A program made the translations under genes and the position numbers. Of a DNA stretch of 64,000 nt, positions 27,138-37,046 are shown one piece after another. Numbering within the stretch: position 1 is the first letter of the stretch; every line of letters starts with the position of its first letter. The stretch lies in NCBI RefSeq assembly GCF_022179085.1, contig NZ_BPQE01000016.1, forward strand, positions 1 through 64,000. The letters run 5' to 3'. The stretch is from Methylobacterium aerolatum. Its GTDB lineage: Bacteria; Pseudomonadota; Alphaproteobacteria; Rhizobiales; Beijerinckiaceae. The notes beneath the pieces were generated by a model. The model did not search any database. It saw only the letters and a list, made by a program, of their open reading frames with translations, and had not been told where the DNA came from.

Positions 27138-27884
27138 TCAGGGGTGGGCGGCCAGCATCCAGAGGGCCATGGCCACCATCATCACGTTCTCGGTGAGGGA
27201 GACGAAGCCGAGCGGCACCTTGCTCGACCCGCCGACGCAGGCGCACTTGATGTCGCGCCTGTCGATGTAGACCGCCTTGAACACCGAGACCGCCCCGACC
27301 GTGCCGATGAACAGGGCCACAGGTATCGAGATCCAGTCCAGGGCGCCCGCCGCCATCAGCACGCCTGCGATACCCTCCAGGAACGGGTAGGCGTAGGCGT
27401 AGCGGACCCAGCGCCGGCCCAGCAGGTCGTAGCCCAGGAACATCGAGGAGAAGCTCTCCACGTCCTGCAGCTTCAGGAGGGCCAGCACGCACATGCTGAA
27501 GGCGATGAACCACTCGGCCGCCCGCATCGTGAACGGCGTGCCGTAGACGGCGTGGCTCGCCGCCAGCGCCATCAGCGCGGTCATCGAGAAGACCGCGACG
27601 ACGGGCGTGTAGGTGGTGGCGTTCGGGTCGTTCGCGGCCTTTCCGAAATGACGCTGGAGGTCGTCGAAGCCGCCGACCCGCTCGCCGTTGATGAAGGTCT
27701 GCGGCGTCGACTTGACCTGGTGCTCCGCCTTGAAGCGGTCGGTCTCCGCCCGGTCGGTCAAGAGGTGATCCTCGACCGCAAAACCCTGGCGTTCGAGGAG
27801 GTCCTTGGCCTTGAGGCCATAGGGACAGGTGTGCTCGGGCGTGACCATCCGATAGAGGACGGCCTTGCGGGCCGGTGACGACAT
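27138..27884 (-). CDS. Glutaredoxin-MauE fusion membrane protein
   Basis: 248 residues. N-terminal glutaredoxin fold (about 8-85) with the active site CPYG (C20; the second Cys of CPYC is lost) and the cis-Pro segment KSTPQTFINGERVGGFDDL. The C-terminal half has four to five membrane segments of the MauE/DoxX kind (YAYAYPFLEGIAGVLMAAGA; FKAVYIDRRDIKCACVGGSS, with a CAC pair). MauE assists disulfide formation in methylamine dehydrogenase; fused forms are widespread beside metal genes. AAGGAG precedes the ATG 38 bp after cusA, so it is the last gene of the copper operon and may supply thiol redox or metal transfer at the membrane. Confidence 0.85.
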   Translation of the reverse strand: MSSPARKAVLYRMVTPEHTCPYGLKAKDLLERQGFAVEDHLLTDRAETDRFKAEHQVKSTPQTFINGERVGGFDDLQRHFGKAANDPNATTYTPVVAVFSMTALMALAASHAVYGTPFTMRAAEWFIAFSMCVLALLKLQDVESFSSMFLGYDLLGRRWVRYAYAYPFLEGIAGVLMAAGALDWISIPVALFIGTVGAVSVFKAVYIDRRDIKCACVGGSSKVPLGFVSLTENVMMVAMALWMLAAHP

Positions 27885-27922
27885 GGGTTGCTCCTTCGAT
27901 GCAAGTCGGGGGTGCGGCGTCG

Positions 27923-30900
27923 CTACTCGGCGGCAGTCCGGTGATGTGTCGGCTCCTCGACGGCCGTCGCCTGGGATTGGTTGCCCGGCGGCAGCGTCCA
28001 GCCCTTCACGAGGGCGTAAACGGCGGGGATCACCGCGAGGGTCAACGCGGTGGAGGAGACCATCCCGCCGATCATCGGCACGGCGATGCGCTGCATGATC
28101 TCCGAGCCCGAACCGGTGCTCCAGAGGATCGGGACGAGACCGCCCATGATCGCGACGACGGTCATCATCTTCGGCCGCACCCGCTCGACCGCACCGACCA
28201 TGATGGCCCGGCGCAGGTCCTCCCGCGTCGGGGGACGCGCCTCCCGTCCGCAGGCGGCCCGGACCTCGTCCCAGGCGTGGTCGAGGTAGACCAGCATGAT
28301 CACGCCGGTCTCGGCGGCGACGCCCGCGAGGGCGATGAACCCCACCGCCACGGCGACGGACATGTTGAAGCCCATGAGCTTGAGCAGCCACACCCCGCCG
28401 ACCAGGGCGAAGGGCAGCGAGAGCATCACGATGAACGTCTCGGTCAGCCGCCGGAAGTTCAGGTAGAGCAGCAAGAAGACGACGAGCAGCGTCAACGGCA
28501 CCACGATCCGGAGCCGCGCCTCGGCCCGCTCCAGGTACTCGTATTGCCCGCTCCACTGGAGCGTCGTGCCCTGCGGCAGCCCGACCGCGTCGGCCACCGC
28601 CCTGCGCGCCTCCGCCACGTAGCCGCCGAGGTCCCGGCCCGCGATGTCCACGTAGATGTAGACGGCGAGTTGCCCGTTCTCGGTGCGGATCGAGGTCGGC
28701 CCCCGCGCGAGCGCGACCGTGGCGACCTCGCGCAGGGGCACCGTGCCGCCGGCCGGCAAGGGCACCTGCACCTCGTCGGCGATGGCCCGCGGGTCGGAGC
28801 GGAGGGCTCGGGGGTAGCGCACGTTCACCGTGTAGCGCTCGCGGCCCTCCACCGTGGTCGTCACGGCCTGCCCGCCGAGCGCCGTCGCCACGACGTCCTG
28901 CACGTCGCCGACCATGAGGCCGTAGCGGCCCAGGGCCCCGCGGTCGGGGGCGATGTCGAGGAAGTACCCGCCGATCACCCGCTCGGCGTAGGCGCTCGAC
29001 GTGCCCGGCACGGTGCGTACCGCCGCCTCGACCTGCCGGGCGACGCCCTCCATCTGCGTCAGGTCGGTACCCAGCACCTTGATGCCGACCGGGGTGCGGA
29101 TGCCCGTCGAGAGCATGTCGATGCGGGCGCGGATCGGCTGCGTCCAGGCATTCGAGACGCCGGGGAACTGTAGCGCCGCGTCCATCTCGGCCTTGAGGCT
29201 CGCCAGCGTCACGCCGGGCCGCCACTCGGCCTTCGGCTTCAGGGCGATGACCGTCTCGGCCATCTCCATCGGCGCCGGGTCGGTGGCCGTGTTGGCGCGG
29301 CCCGCCTTGCCGTAGACCGAGGCGACCTCGGGGAAGGACTTGATGATGCGGTCCTGGGTGGCCAGCAGCTCGCCCGCCTTCGTCACCGAGATCCCCGGCA
29401 GGGTGGTCGGCATGTAGAGCAGGCTGCCCTCGTCGAGGTCGGGCATGAACTCGGAGCCGAGCTGCCGGGCCGGCCAGGCGGTCGCCGCCAGCACGGCCAC
29501 GGCGAAGAGGATGGTGAGGACCCGCGCCCGCAGCACGCCCGCGATGAGCGGCCGGTAGAGCCGGATCAGCAGGCGGTTCACCGGGTTGCGGTGCTCCGGG
29601 ACGATGCGTCCGCGCACGAACAGCACCATCAGCGCGGGGACCAGCGTCACCGACAACAGCGCCGCCGCCGCCATGGCGAAGGTCTTGGTGGTGGCGAGCG
29701 GCCCGAACAGCCGCCCCTCCTGGCTCTCCAGGGTGAAGATCGGCAGGAAGCTCACGGTGATGACGAGGAGGGAGAAGAACAGCGACGGCCCGACCTCGCT
29801 CGCGGCCTCGGTCAGGATCTCGATGCGCGGCTTGCCCGGCGGCGCCCGCTCCAGGTGCTTGTGGGCGTTCTCGATCATCACGATGGCGGCGTCGATCATG
29901 GCGCCGACGGCGATGGCGATGCCGCCGAGCGACATGATGTTGGCGCCGATCCCGAGCGCCCTCATGCCGGCGAGCGCCATCAGGATGCCGACGGGCAGCA
30001 TCAGGACCGCCACCAGGGCGCTGCGAACGTGGAGGAGGAAGACGACGCAGACGAGCGAGACGACGAGGCTCTCCTCCACCAGCGTGTGCCGCAGGGTGGC
30101 GATGGCCGCGTCGATCAACTGGGACCGGTCGTAGACCGGCAGGATCTCCGTGCCGGCCGGGAGGCTCCGTGCCACTTCGGCGAGCTTCGCCTTGACCCCC
30201 TCGATGACGCTGAGGGCGTTGGCGCCGAAGCGCTGCAGGACGATCCCCCCGGCGACCTCGCCCTCGCCGTTCATCTCGGTGAGGCCGCGCCGCTCGTCCG
30301 GCCCGAGCTCGACACGGGCCACGTCCCGGATCCGCAGGGGCGTGCCGCCCGTGGTCTTCAGCACGATGTCCTCGATGTCGGAGACGCCCCTCAGGTAGCC
30401 GCGGCCTCGCACCATGAACTCGAACTCGGAAAGCTCGACCGTCCGGCCGCCGACGTCGGCGTTGCTCGCCCGGATCGCGTCCCGGAGCTTGGTGAGGCCG
30501 ATGCCCTGCGCCCGCAGGCGGTTCGGATCGACGACGACGTTGTACTGCTTCACGAAGCCGCCGACGCCCGCGACCTCGGCCACGCCCTCGGCGCGCGAGG
30601 CGCCGAAGCGGATCACCCAGTCCTGAAGCGAGCGCAGCTCCGCGAGGGTCCGCTCCCTGGCCACCACGACGTATTGGAACACCCAGCCGACGCCCGTCGC
30701 GTCGGGCCCGAGCGTCGGCGTCACGCCCGCCGGAAGGCGGCCCGCCGCCGCGTTGAGATATTCGAGCACCCGCGAGCGGCCCCAATACGGATCGGTGCCG
30801 TCCTCGAAGATGACGTAGACGAAGGACACGCCGAAGAACGAGAAGCCGCGCACGACCTTCGCCTTCGGCACCGTCAACATCGCCGTGGTGAGCGGATAGG

Positions 30901-31096
30901 TGACTTGGTCCTCGACGACCTGGGGGGCCTGCCCCGGAAACTCGGTGTAGACGATAGCCTGCACGTCCGAGAGGTCGGGGATCGCGTCCAGCGGCAACGT
31001 CCTCAGCGCCAGGACGCCCGCCGCGACGGCGAAGACCGTCCCGACCAGCACCAGGACGAGGTTGCGGGCCGACCAGCCGATGAGGCGCGCGATCAC
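27923..31096 (-). CDS. cusA: CusA-type heavy-metal efflux RND pump
   Basis: 1057 residues, the usual size of an HME-RND inner-membrane pump. It begins with helix 1 (IARLIGWSARNLVLVLVG), then the porter segment PLDAIPDLSDVQAIVYTEFP and QVVEDQVTYPLTTAMLTVP, both typical of CusA/CzcA. The proton-relay helix 4 is IAIAVGAMIDAAIVMIENAH. Late helices contain NMSVAVAVGFIALAGVAAETG. A GTG start overlaps the cusB stop (GTGA). It should export Cu(I)/Ag(I) from periplasm or cytoplasm with CusB and an outer-membrane factor; no outer-membrane channel gene is found in this window. Confidence 0.93.
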   Translation of the reverse strand: MIARLIGWSARNLVLVLVGTVFAVAAGVLALRTLPLDAIPDLSDVQAIVYTEFPGQAPQVVEDQVTYPLTTAMLTVPKAKVVRGFSFFGVSFVYVIFEDGTDPYWGRSRVLEYLNAAAGRLPAGVTPTLGPDATGVGWVFQYVVVARERTLAELRSLQDWVIRFGASRAEGVAEVAGVGGFVKQYNVVVDPNRLRAQGIGLTKLRDAIRASNADVGGRTVELSEFEFMVRGRGYLRGVSDIEDIVLKTTGGTPLRIRDVARVELGPDERRGLTEMNGEGEVAGGIVLQRFGANALSVIEGVKAKLAEVARSLPAGTEILPVYDRSQLIDAAIATLRHTLVEESLVVSLVCVVFLLHVRSALVAVLMLPVGILMALAGMRALGIGANIMSLGGIAIAVGAMIDAAIVMIENAHKHLERAPPGKPRIEILTEAASEVGPSLFFSLLVITVSFLPIFTLESQEGRLFGPLATTKTFAMAAAALLSVTLVPALMVLFVRGRIVPEHRNPVNRLLIRLYRPLIAGVLRARVLTILFAVAVLAATAWPARQLGSEFMPDLDEGSLLYMPTTLPGISVTKAGELLATQDRIIKSFPEVASVYGKAGRANTATDPAPMEMAETVIALKPKAEWRPGVTLASLKAEMDAALQFPGVSNAWTQPIRARIDMLSTGIRTPVGIKVLGTDLTQMEGVARQVEAAVRTVPGTSSAYAERVIGGYFLDIAPDRGALGRYGLMVGDVQDVVATALGGQAVTTTVEGRERYTVNVRYPRALRSDPRAIADEVQVPLPAGGTVPLREVATVALARGPTSIRTENGQLAVYIYVDIAGRDLGGYVAEARRAVADAVGLPQGTTLQWSGQYEYLERAEARLRIVVPLTLLVVFLLLYLNFRRLTETFIVMLSLPFALVGGVWLLKLMGFNMSVAVAVGFIALAGVAAETGVIMLVYLDHAWDEVRAACGREARPPTREDLRRAIMVGAVERVRPKMMTVVAIMGGLVPILWSTGSGSEIMQRIAVPMIGGMVSSTALTLAVIPAVYALVKGWTLPPGNQSQATAVEEPTHHRTAAE

Positions 31097-32643
31097 GGCG
31101 TGCCTCCCGCGTTGGCGGCCTGCCGGTCGTCCTTCGGGGCGGCGAGGGATTGCAGCGCCGCCTTCAGGTTGCTCTCCGCGTCGATCAGGAAATTCGCCGC
31201 CGTGACCACCCGGTCGCCGACGGCGACGCCCTCCCGGATCTCGGTATGGCCGCCGCCGCGGACGCCGACCGTCACGGCCCTCGGCTCGAAGCGGCCCCCG
31301 CCCCGGTCGAGGAGCACGACTTGGCGCTCGCCCGTGTCGATCACCGCGTCGTCCGGGACGGCCACGACCGGCTCGGCGCCGCCCGTGGCGATGACCACGT
31401 CGGCGTACATGTCGGGCAGGAGTGCGCCGTCCGGGTTCGGCAACTCGATCCGCACCCGCGTCGCCCGGGTCTCGGGGTTCACCTGCGGGTAGACGACCGC
31501 CACCCGGCCGGAGAAGTCCCGCCCGGGGGCCGAGCGCAGGCGCACGGAGGCGGGCTGGCCCACGCGCACCGCCGCGAGGTCGCGCTCGGGCACGTCGGCC
31601 AGCACCCACATCGTCGCGATGTCGCCGATGCGGAACAGGGTGTCCCCGGCGGCGGCCTTCATGCCCTCGACGGCGTTCCGTTGCAGCACGAGCCCGTCCC
31701 GGGGCGAGGACCACGTGACGGCCATCGGCACCTTCCGGGTGCGCTCCATCATATCGATGACGGCCTCGGACACGTTGAGGTTCTGGAGCCTGCGCCGCGC
31801 CCCGTCGAAGCCGGGGTTGGCGATGAGCTGGGCGGCGGCGGCGTTGATCTCGGGCGAGTAGACCTGGACCAAAGGCTGGCCCTTGCGGACCCTATCCCCC
31901 GTCGTGACGTCCTCGACGTGATCCACATAGGCGTCCGAGCGGGTCGCGATGACGGTGACGCGGCGCTCGTCGAGGGCGACGGTGCCGGGCACGCGCACCG
32001 GCTGCGCCACGATCCGCCGCGCGACGGCCTCGGTCCGCACGCCGGTCCGCTGGACCCGGCCGGGCGAGACCGTGACCGTGGCGCCGCCCTCGTCCTCGCC
32101 CGCGAAGACGGGAATGTAGTCCATCCCCATCGAGTCCTTCTTCGGCACCGGCGAGGTGTCCGGCAGACCCATCGGGTTGCGGTAGTAGAGGAGTTTGCGG
32201 GCGCCCCCGGCGGGCGTGGCCGACCCGGCCTGCGCCCGCTCGGACCCTTCCCGGGCGGCCATCTCCTGCGCCGGCATGGCCTCGCCGTCGTCGGGGTCGT
32301 CGAAGCCGACATCCTCGCCGACGTGCACCGCCCGGAACGCGCGCCCGTCCTCGGTCATCATCTGCGACGCCGAGTAGACCGGCTTCCCGTCCGGGTCGCG
32401 ATAGTAGAGCACCGGACCGGGCGCCTTCGCGGCGGCCGGGCCCGGCGTGGCCGCCCCGGCCCCGCCCGACGGACGCCAGCGGGCGCCGAGCGTCTGCACG
32501 CCCTCGGACAGGCCGGGGATGGATGCGGTCCGCACCCGTTCCACGGAGGCGGGAACGGCGCCGGTGCCGTGCCCGGCCGCGTAGCCGGCGCCCCCCGCCG
32601 CGAGCGCGGCGAGGGCTCCGGCGAGCCATGCCGACCGGCTCAT
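31093..32643 (-). CDS. cusB: CusB-type membrane fusion protein with two HMBD-like modules
   Basis: 516 residues. An N-terminal anchor (LAGALAALAAGGAGYAAG) is followed by two heavy-metal-binding modules: a degenerate one (about 79-108, LYYRDPDGKPVYSASQMM) and a canonical one (about 151-180, YYRNPMGLPDTSPVPKKDSM). After these come the barrel-sandwich hybrid (VTVIATRSDAYVDHVEDVTTG; VKxG-like DRVRKGQPL) and the beta-barrel. The single-HMBD form is the usual CusB. Its ATG overlaps the upstream YtkA-like stop by 4 bp. It bridges CusA to the outer-membrane channel and hands metal to CusA. Confidence 0.9.
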   Translation of the reverse strand: MSRSAWLAGALAALAAGGAGYAAGHGTGAVPASVERVRTASIPGLSEGVQTLGARWRPSGGAGAATPGPAAAKAPGPVLYYRDPDGKPVYSASQMMTEDGRAFRAVHVGEDVGFDDPDDGEAMPAQEMAAREGSERAQAGSATPAGGARKLLYYRNPMGLPDTSPVPKKDSMGMDYIPVFAGEDEGGATVTVSPGRVQRTGVRTEAVARRIVAQPVRVPGTVALDERRVTVIATRSDAYVDHVEDVTTGDRVRKGQPLVQVYSPEINAAAAQLIANPGFDGARRRLQNLNVSEAVIDMMERTRKVPMAVTWSSPRDGLVLQRNAVEGMKAAAGDTLFRIGDIATMWVLADVPERDLAAVRVGQPASVRLRSAPGRDFSGRVAVVYPQVNPETRATRVRIELPNPDGALLPDMYADVVIATGGAEPVVAVPDDAVIDTGERQVVLLDRGGGRFEPRAVTVGVRGGGHTEIREGVAVGDRVVTAANFLIDAESNLKAALQSLAAPKDDRQAANAGGTP

Positions 32644-33050
32644 CTGACGGCCTGGAAGACGAGCCTGTCCTCGACGGTGCCCGTCTCGCCCTGGACCTTC
32701 GCCCCCAGGGAAAGGCGCCAGCCGCCGGCCATGGAGAGCTTGGCCTTGAAGCGATAGATGCCCGGCTCTGTCGAGGGCACCTGCTCCAGCTTGGTGACCA
32801 TCTCCTCCATGCTGTCGGGGGCCATGTCGAGGCGCTTGGCGAAGATCACGGCGTCGGGCACGGGCTTGCCCGTGCGCTTGTCCACGAGCCGCACGGCGAC
32901 GATGGCCTCCCCGACCTTCGCCTCCTGCTGCACGAGCTGGAAGCCGTAGTCCTTGATGTCCGCCAGGGCGGGCAAGGTCGGCGCCGCCACCGCGAGGACG
33001 GCGCCGGGAAGCGCGGCCGCGAGGGCGCGCGCGAGGGTGTTCTTGGTCAC
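32640..33050 (-). CDS. YtkA-like periplasmic protein
   Basis: 136 residues with a signal peptide (ALPGAVLAVAAPTLPALA). The mature part is one Ig-like beta-sandwich: AKVGEAIVAVRLVDKRTGKPVPDAVIF, PSTEPGIYRFKAKLSMAGGWRLSL. This is the YtkA/FixH-like fold frequently encoded beside copper RND systems. The three Met (RLDMAPDSMEEM) could touch Cu(I). Its stop overlaps the cusB start (ATGA). Confidence 0.85.
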   Translation of the reverse strand: MTKNTLARALAAALPGAVLAVAAPTLPALADIKDYGFQLVQQEAKVGEAIVAVRLVDKRTGKPVPDAVIFAKRLDMAPDSMEEMVTKLEQVPSTEPGIYRFKAKLSMAGGWRLSLGAKVQGETGTVEDRLVFQAVR

Positions 33051-33131
33051 GGGTGATGTCTCCTGAACGCGATGAAAGGCGGCGCGCGGGCGCGCGTCAC
33101 CGTGCCGGCGCAGGCGCCGGCGGCATCGGGT

Positions 33132-33620
33132 TCAGGCTCGGGGTGGCTCGGGGTACGGCGTCCCGTCCACGCTGGCGAAGGCCGCCGGGTCCGGCCAGAT
33201 CACCCCCGCGCGGGTGGCGACGGGCACCGGTACCGGAATCGGGGCGGGCGGAAGTGAGGCCATGCTCGCCAGGCACAGGGCCATCAGCGGGCAACCCTTG
33301 CCGCAATCGGGCTCGGCCGCGACCGTCTTGGGGCAACAGGGCATGTCGCCCATGTCCATGTTGCCCATGTCCACGTCAGCCGTGTCCACGTCCGCCATCC
33401 CGGCCGACTGGGCGGCGTGGTGGCCCATCGTGGCATGGTCCATGGCGGCATGGCCCATCCCATGACCCATCCCATGGCCGTCCATGGCGGTGGCGTGGCG
33501 GCCCTGGGCCGACGGCGCGTGCATCCCCGCGGTGGCCGCGGGGGAGGCCACCGGCGTCAGGGCGAGGCTGAGGACCGCCAGGAGCGGCAACAGTCGCCGG
33601 AGGGCGAGCCAGAACGTCAC
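33132..33620 (-). CDS. Secreted Met/His-rich metal-binding protein
   Basis: 162 residues with a signal peptide ([20 protein letters not shown]). Residues 33-93 are a striking Met/His/Gly/Asp tract ([18 protein letters not shown] then [10 protein letters not shown]). It is followed by a compact Cys cluster CCPKT...[12 protein letters not shown] and a proline-rich tail. Such Met/His tracts bind Cu(I)/Ag(I). It is the first gene of the copper operon, 81 bp before the YtkA-like gene. A probable periplasmic copper sponge or chaperone. No family name is certain. Confidence 0.75.
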   Translation of the reverse strand: MTFWLALRRLLPLLAVLSLALTPVASPAATAGMHAPSAQGRHATAMDGHGMGHGMGHAAMDHATMGHHAAQSAGMADVDTADVDMGNMDMGDMPCCPKTVAAEPDCGKGCPLMALCLASMASLPPAPIPVPVPVATRAGVIWPDPAAFASVDGTPYPEPPRA

Positions 33621-33746
33621 GGTGCGAGAATGCCAAATTCCGGGCCGGCACGGAAGCCCGTCCGGCCGATGGGGCGCGGGAGAGATGGGGCGCGGGAGAG
33701 ATGGGACGCGGGAGACCCGCCGGTCGGCGGGCGGCGGCAGGCGCCG

Positions 33747-34823
33747 TCAGAATGCGTACCGCACGGTGCAGTACGGGATCCGCGCCCCGTGCCAGGACAG
33801 CAGCTGGTCCAGCCACCTCCGCTTCCACGCGACGCGGTAGCGCAGGTTGCGCATGCCGCCCTCGCTCACCTTCGTTTCCTGGATGTCGGGGCGCCAGAGC
33901 AGCGTCTCGCCCTTGGGGTGCCACGCGAGGTTGGTCTCGTGCAGTTGCTCGTTGTGCGTGAGCATGATGATCTCGCACTTGAGCTGCGCCTTGGCGCGTT
34001 CGGAGACCGTGTCGTCGATCTCGGCGAACAGCGCCTGCCATTCGGGCTGCCAGCCCTCGTGTACGACGACCGGGCTGAAGTTGAGGTGCACCTCGTAGCC
34101 CGCCTCCACGAAGTCGTCGATGGCGGCGATCCGCTCGGCGATCGGCGAGGTGCGCACGTCCAGCACCTTGGAGACCGCCTCGGGCATCAGCGAGAAGCGG
34201 ATGCGGGTGCGCCCCTGCGGGTCGTAGGAGAGCAGGTCCCGGTTGACGAGCTTGGTGGCGAAGGAGCCCTTGGCGTTCGGGATCGTCCGGAACGCGGCGA
34301 CGAGGTCGCGGACGTTGTCGGAGAGCGTCGCGTCGAGGGACAGGTCGCCGTTCTCCCCGAGGTCGTAGACCCAGTCGACCGGATCGACGGTGTTCGGCTC
34401 TGGCTTGGGGCCCAGGCGCGCGGCGTGCCGGGCGATGGCCGCGGCGATTTCGTCGAGCTTGACGAAGACGCTCACCGGGTTGGCATACCCCTTCCGGCGG
34501 GGCACGTAGCAGTAGGAACAGGCCATGGCGCAGCCGTTCGAGGAGGACGGCGCGATGAAATCGGCCGAGCGCCCGTTCGGCCGGAGCGTCAGCCCCTTCT
34601 TGACGCCGAGCACGAGGATCTCGCGCTTGAGGCGGAGCCAGTCTGCGGCGAGGTCCGGGTCCTGCGTGAGGTCCGGGATCTTCCAGTGGCTCGCCACCTC
34701 GACCTGCTCGGCATCGGGGAAGCGGGCCAGCACCGCGCGCCCGCGCGGGTAGGACCGGACGGCGGGCTCGAGGTAGATCCGCCTGGGGTCGATCAGCGTC
34801 AGGGGCTTCGCCATCTCCGGCAT
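33747..34823 (-). CDS. SPL-family radical SAM protein (spore-photoproduct-lyase-like)
   Basis: About 358 residues. The radical SAM Cys cluster is [21 protein letters not shown] (CxxxCxxC). [13 protein letters not shown] and [15 protein letters not shown] are typical of the alphaproteobacterial SPL-like family. True SplB repairs the spore photoproduct thymine dimer; non-sporulating homologues have unclear roles, perhaps DNA repair. I took the ATG at 34823; 34814 is an alternative. It is divergent from the YgiQ-like radical SAM gene. Confidence 0.85.
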   Translation of the reverse strand: MPEMAKPLTLIDPRRIYLEPAVRSYPRGRAVLARFPDAEQVEVASHWKIPDLTQDPDLAADWLRLKREILVLGVKKGLTLRPNGRSADFIAPSSSNGCAMACSYCYVPRRKGYANPVSVFVKLDEIAAAIARHAARLGPKPEPNTVDPVDWVYDLGENGDLSLDATLSDNVRDLVAAFRTIPNAKGSFATKLVNRDLLSYDPQGRTRIRFSLMPEAVSKVLDVRTSPIAERIAAIDDFVEAGYEVHLNFSPVVVHEGWQPEWQALFAEIDDTVSERAKAQLKCEIIMLTHNEQLHETNLAWHPKGETLLWRPDIQETKVSEGGMRNLRYRVAWKRRWLDQLLSWHGARIPYCTVRYAF

Positions 34824-34958
34824 ATGGGACGGCGGGATCCGCCGGCCACGGCGGAGAGCCATGCTGGGGGCCACACGGGGGGAGCTCGACCCGGCAGCGA
34901 CATCGGCTCAAGCCTGCCATTCGTTGAGATCGCGGCCCTCTCGGCCTATGCAGGGGCC

Positions 34959-36995
34959 ATGGAACTCCAGGCTTCCGCCCCCAACCTCCCGGCGACCTTC
35001 GTCCGTCCCCCGACCTCGGCCGGACGGGCGGCGCCCTTCCTGCCCATGAGCCGCGCCGAGATGGCGGCACTGGGCTGGGACGCCTGCGACATCGTGCTCG
35101 TCACGGGCGACGCCTATGTCGATCATCCGAGCTTCGGCATGGCCATCATCGGCCGCCTGCTCGAATCGCAGGGGTTCCGGGTCGGCATCATCGCCCAGCC
35201 CGATTGGCAGTCGGCGGAGCCGTTCAAGGCACTCGGCCAGCCGCGGCTGTTCTTCGGCGTGACGGGCGGCAATCTCGATTCGATGGTGAACCGCTACACG
35301 GCCGACCGGCGCCTGCGCCACGACGACGCCTACACGGCCGGCGGCGAGGGCGGGAAGCGGCCGGACCGCTGCACCATCGTGTACACGCAGCGCTGCCGCG
35401 AGGCGTACAAGGGCGTGCCGATCATCCTCGGCGGCATCGAGGCGTCGCTGCGCCGGATCGCGCATTACGACTACTGGTCCGACAAGGTGCGCCGCTCGAT
35501 CCTGGCCGACGCCAAGGCGGATCTGCTGATTTACGGCAACGCCGAGCGGGCCGTGTGCGAGGTGGCCCACCGCCTCGCGGCCGGTGCCGCGCCGCAGGAC
35601 CTCGATTCGATCCGGGGCGTCGCCCTGTTCCGCCGGGTGCCCGAGCATTACACGGAGCTGCCCGCCGACGACCTCGACTCGACGGACGAGGCCGCCACCC
35701 GCAAGCCGGGCGACACCGTGATCCGGCTCCCCGCCTACGAGGTGGTGAAGGACGACAAGGAAGCCTACGCCCGCGCCAGCCGCGTGCTGCACCGGGAGGC
35801 CAACCCCGGCAACGCGCGGCCGATGGTCCAGCGCCACGGCGACCGCGACCTGTGGCTGAACCCGCCGCCGATCCCCCTCACCAGCGAGGAGATGGACGCG
35901 GTCTACGACCTGCCCTACGCCCGCGCCCCCCACCCGGCCTACGGCGACGCCAAGATTCCCGCCTGGGACATGATCAAGTTCTCGGTGACCATCATGCGCG
36001 GCTGCTTCGGCGGCTGCACCTTCTGCTCCATCACCGAGCACGAGGGCCGCGTCATCCAGAACCGCTCGGAGGGGTCGATCCTCAAGGAAATCGAGCAGAT
36101 CCGGGACAAGACGCCGGGCTTCACGGGCGTCATCTCCGATGTCGGCGGCCCGACCGCCAACATGTACCGCATGGCCTGCAAGGACCCGAAGATCGAGGCC
36201 GCCTGCCGCCTGCCGTCCTGCGTCTTCCCCGACATCTGCCCGAACCTCAACACCTCCCACGACGACCTGATCCGGCTCTACCGGAAGGTCCGCGAGGTGG
36301 AGGGCGTCAAGAAGGTGATGGTCGCCTCGGGCGTGCGCTACGACCTCGCGGTCAGGAGCCCGGAATACGTCAAGGAGCTCGTGACGCACCATGTCGGCGG
36401 GCGCCTGAAGATCGCGCCCGAGCATACGGAGCGCGGGCCCCTCGACAAGATGATGAAGCCCGGAATCGGCACCTACGACCGCTTCAAGGAAATGTTCGAC
36501 GAGGCCGCCAAGCAGGCGGGCAAGAAGTACTATTTGATCCCGTACTTCATCGCCGCGCATCCGGGCACGACGGACGAGGACATGATGCACCTCGCCCTCT
36601 GGCTCAAGAAGAACGATTACCGCGCCGACCAGGTGCAGACCTTCCTGCCCTCGCCGATGGCCACCGCCACGGCGATGTACCACACCGAGATCAACCCCCT
36701 GCGGGGCGTGCGGCGGGGCGGCAGCGAGTCCGTCGAGGCGATCAAGGGGATGCGCCAGCGCCGGTTGCACAAGGCGTTCCTGCGCTATCACGACCCCGAG
36801 AACTGGCCCCTCCTGCGCGAGGCCCTGCGCGAGATGGGCCGGGCCGACCTCATCGGTCCGCGGCCGGACCAGCTGGTACCCTTTTCGCAGCCGCCGGGGA
36901 CCGGCATGGGCAAGGCCGAGGGCAAGCCGGGAGGCCGGCCGCGCCACGCGGGCCGCCCGGTCTTCACGACGAAGGGCGTGCCCCTGCGCAAGTGA
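34959..36995 (+). CDS. YgiQ-family radical SAM protein
   Basis: 678 residues. N-terminal domain: [40 protein letters not shown] and [17 protein letters not shown], all diagnostic of YgiQ. Radical SAM cluster: [19 protein letters not shown] (CxxxCxxC). A TIM-barrel continues to [19 protein letters not shown]. Length is as expected (640-740). The function of YgiQ is not established. The start ATG at 34959 is chosen by alignment to the family start; the frame is open upstream. Confidence 0.9.
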   Translation: MELQASAPNLPATFVRPPTSAGRAAPFLPMSRAEMAALGWDACDIVLVTGDAYVDHPSFGMAIIGRLLESQGFRVGIIAQPDWQSAEPFKALGQPRLFFGVTGGNLDSMVNRYTADRRLRHDDAYTAGGEGGKRPDRCTIVYTQRCREAYKGVPIILGGIEASLRRIAHYDYWSDKVRRSILADAKADLLIYGNAERAVCEVAHRLAAGAAPQDLDSIRGVALFRRVPEHYTELPADDLDSTDEAATRKPGDTVIRLPAYEVVKDDKEAYARASRVLHREANPGNARPMVQRHGDRDLWLNPPPIPLTSEEMDAVYDLPYARAPHPAYGDAKIPAWDMIKFSVTIMRGCFGGCTFCSITEHEGRVIQNRSEGSILKEIEQIRDKTPGFTGVISDVGGPTANMYRMACKDPKIEAACRLPSCVFPDICPNLNTSHDDLIRLYRKVREVEGVKKVMVASGVRYDLAVRSPEYVKELVTHHVGGRLKIAPEHTERGPLDKMMKPGIGTYDRFKEMFDEAAKQAGKKYYLIPYFIAAHPGTTDEDMMHLALWLKKNDYRADQVQTFLPSPMATATAMYHTEINPLRGVRRGGSESVEAIKGMRQRRLHKAFLRYHDPENWPLLREALREMGRADLIGPRPDQLVPFSQPPGTGMGKAEGKPGGRPRHAGRPVFTTKGVPLRK

Positions 36996-37046
36996 GGGCA
37001 CGCCGGAGGGGGCGGCGGGCCCCGGCGTCCCGCGAGCGGGAGCGAC

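Noticed and set aside
33104-33121. Perfect 8-bp hairpin GCCGGCGC/GCGCCGGC between copper operon genes
   Set aside because: Very GC-rich region where such palindromes arise often, and no T-run follows. Not strong enough as a terminator.
33417-34958. 514-codon upstream extension of the YgiQ frame
   Set aside because: Runs antisense through the SPL-like gene; the family start and the proper N-terminal motif lie at 34959.
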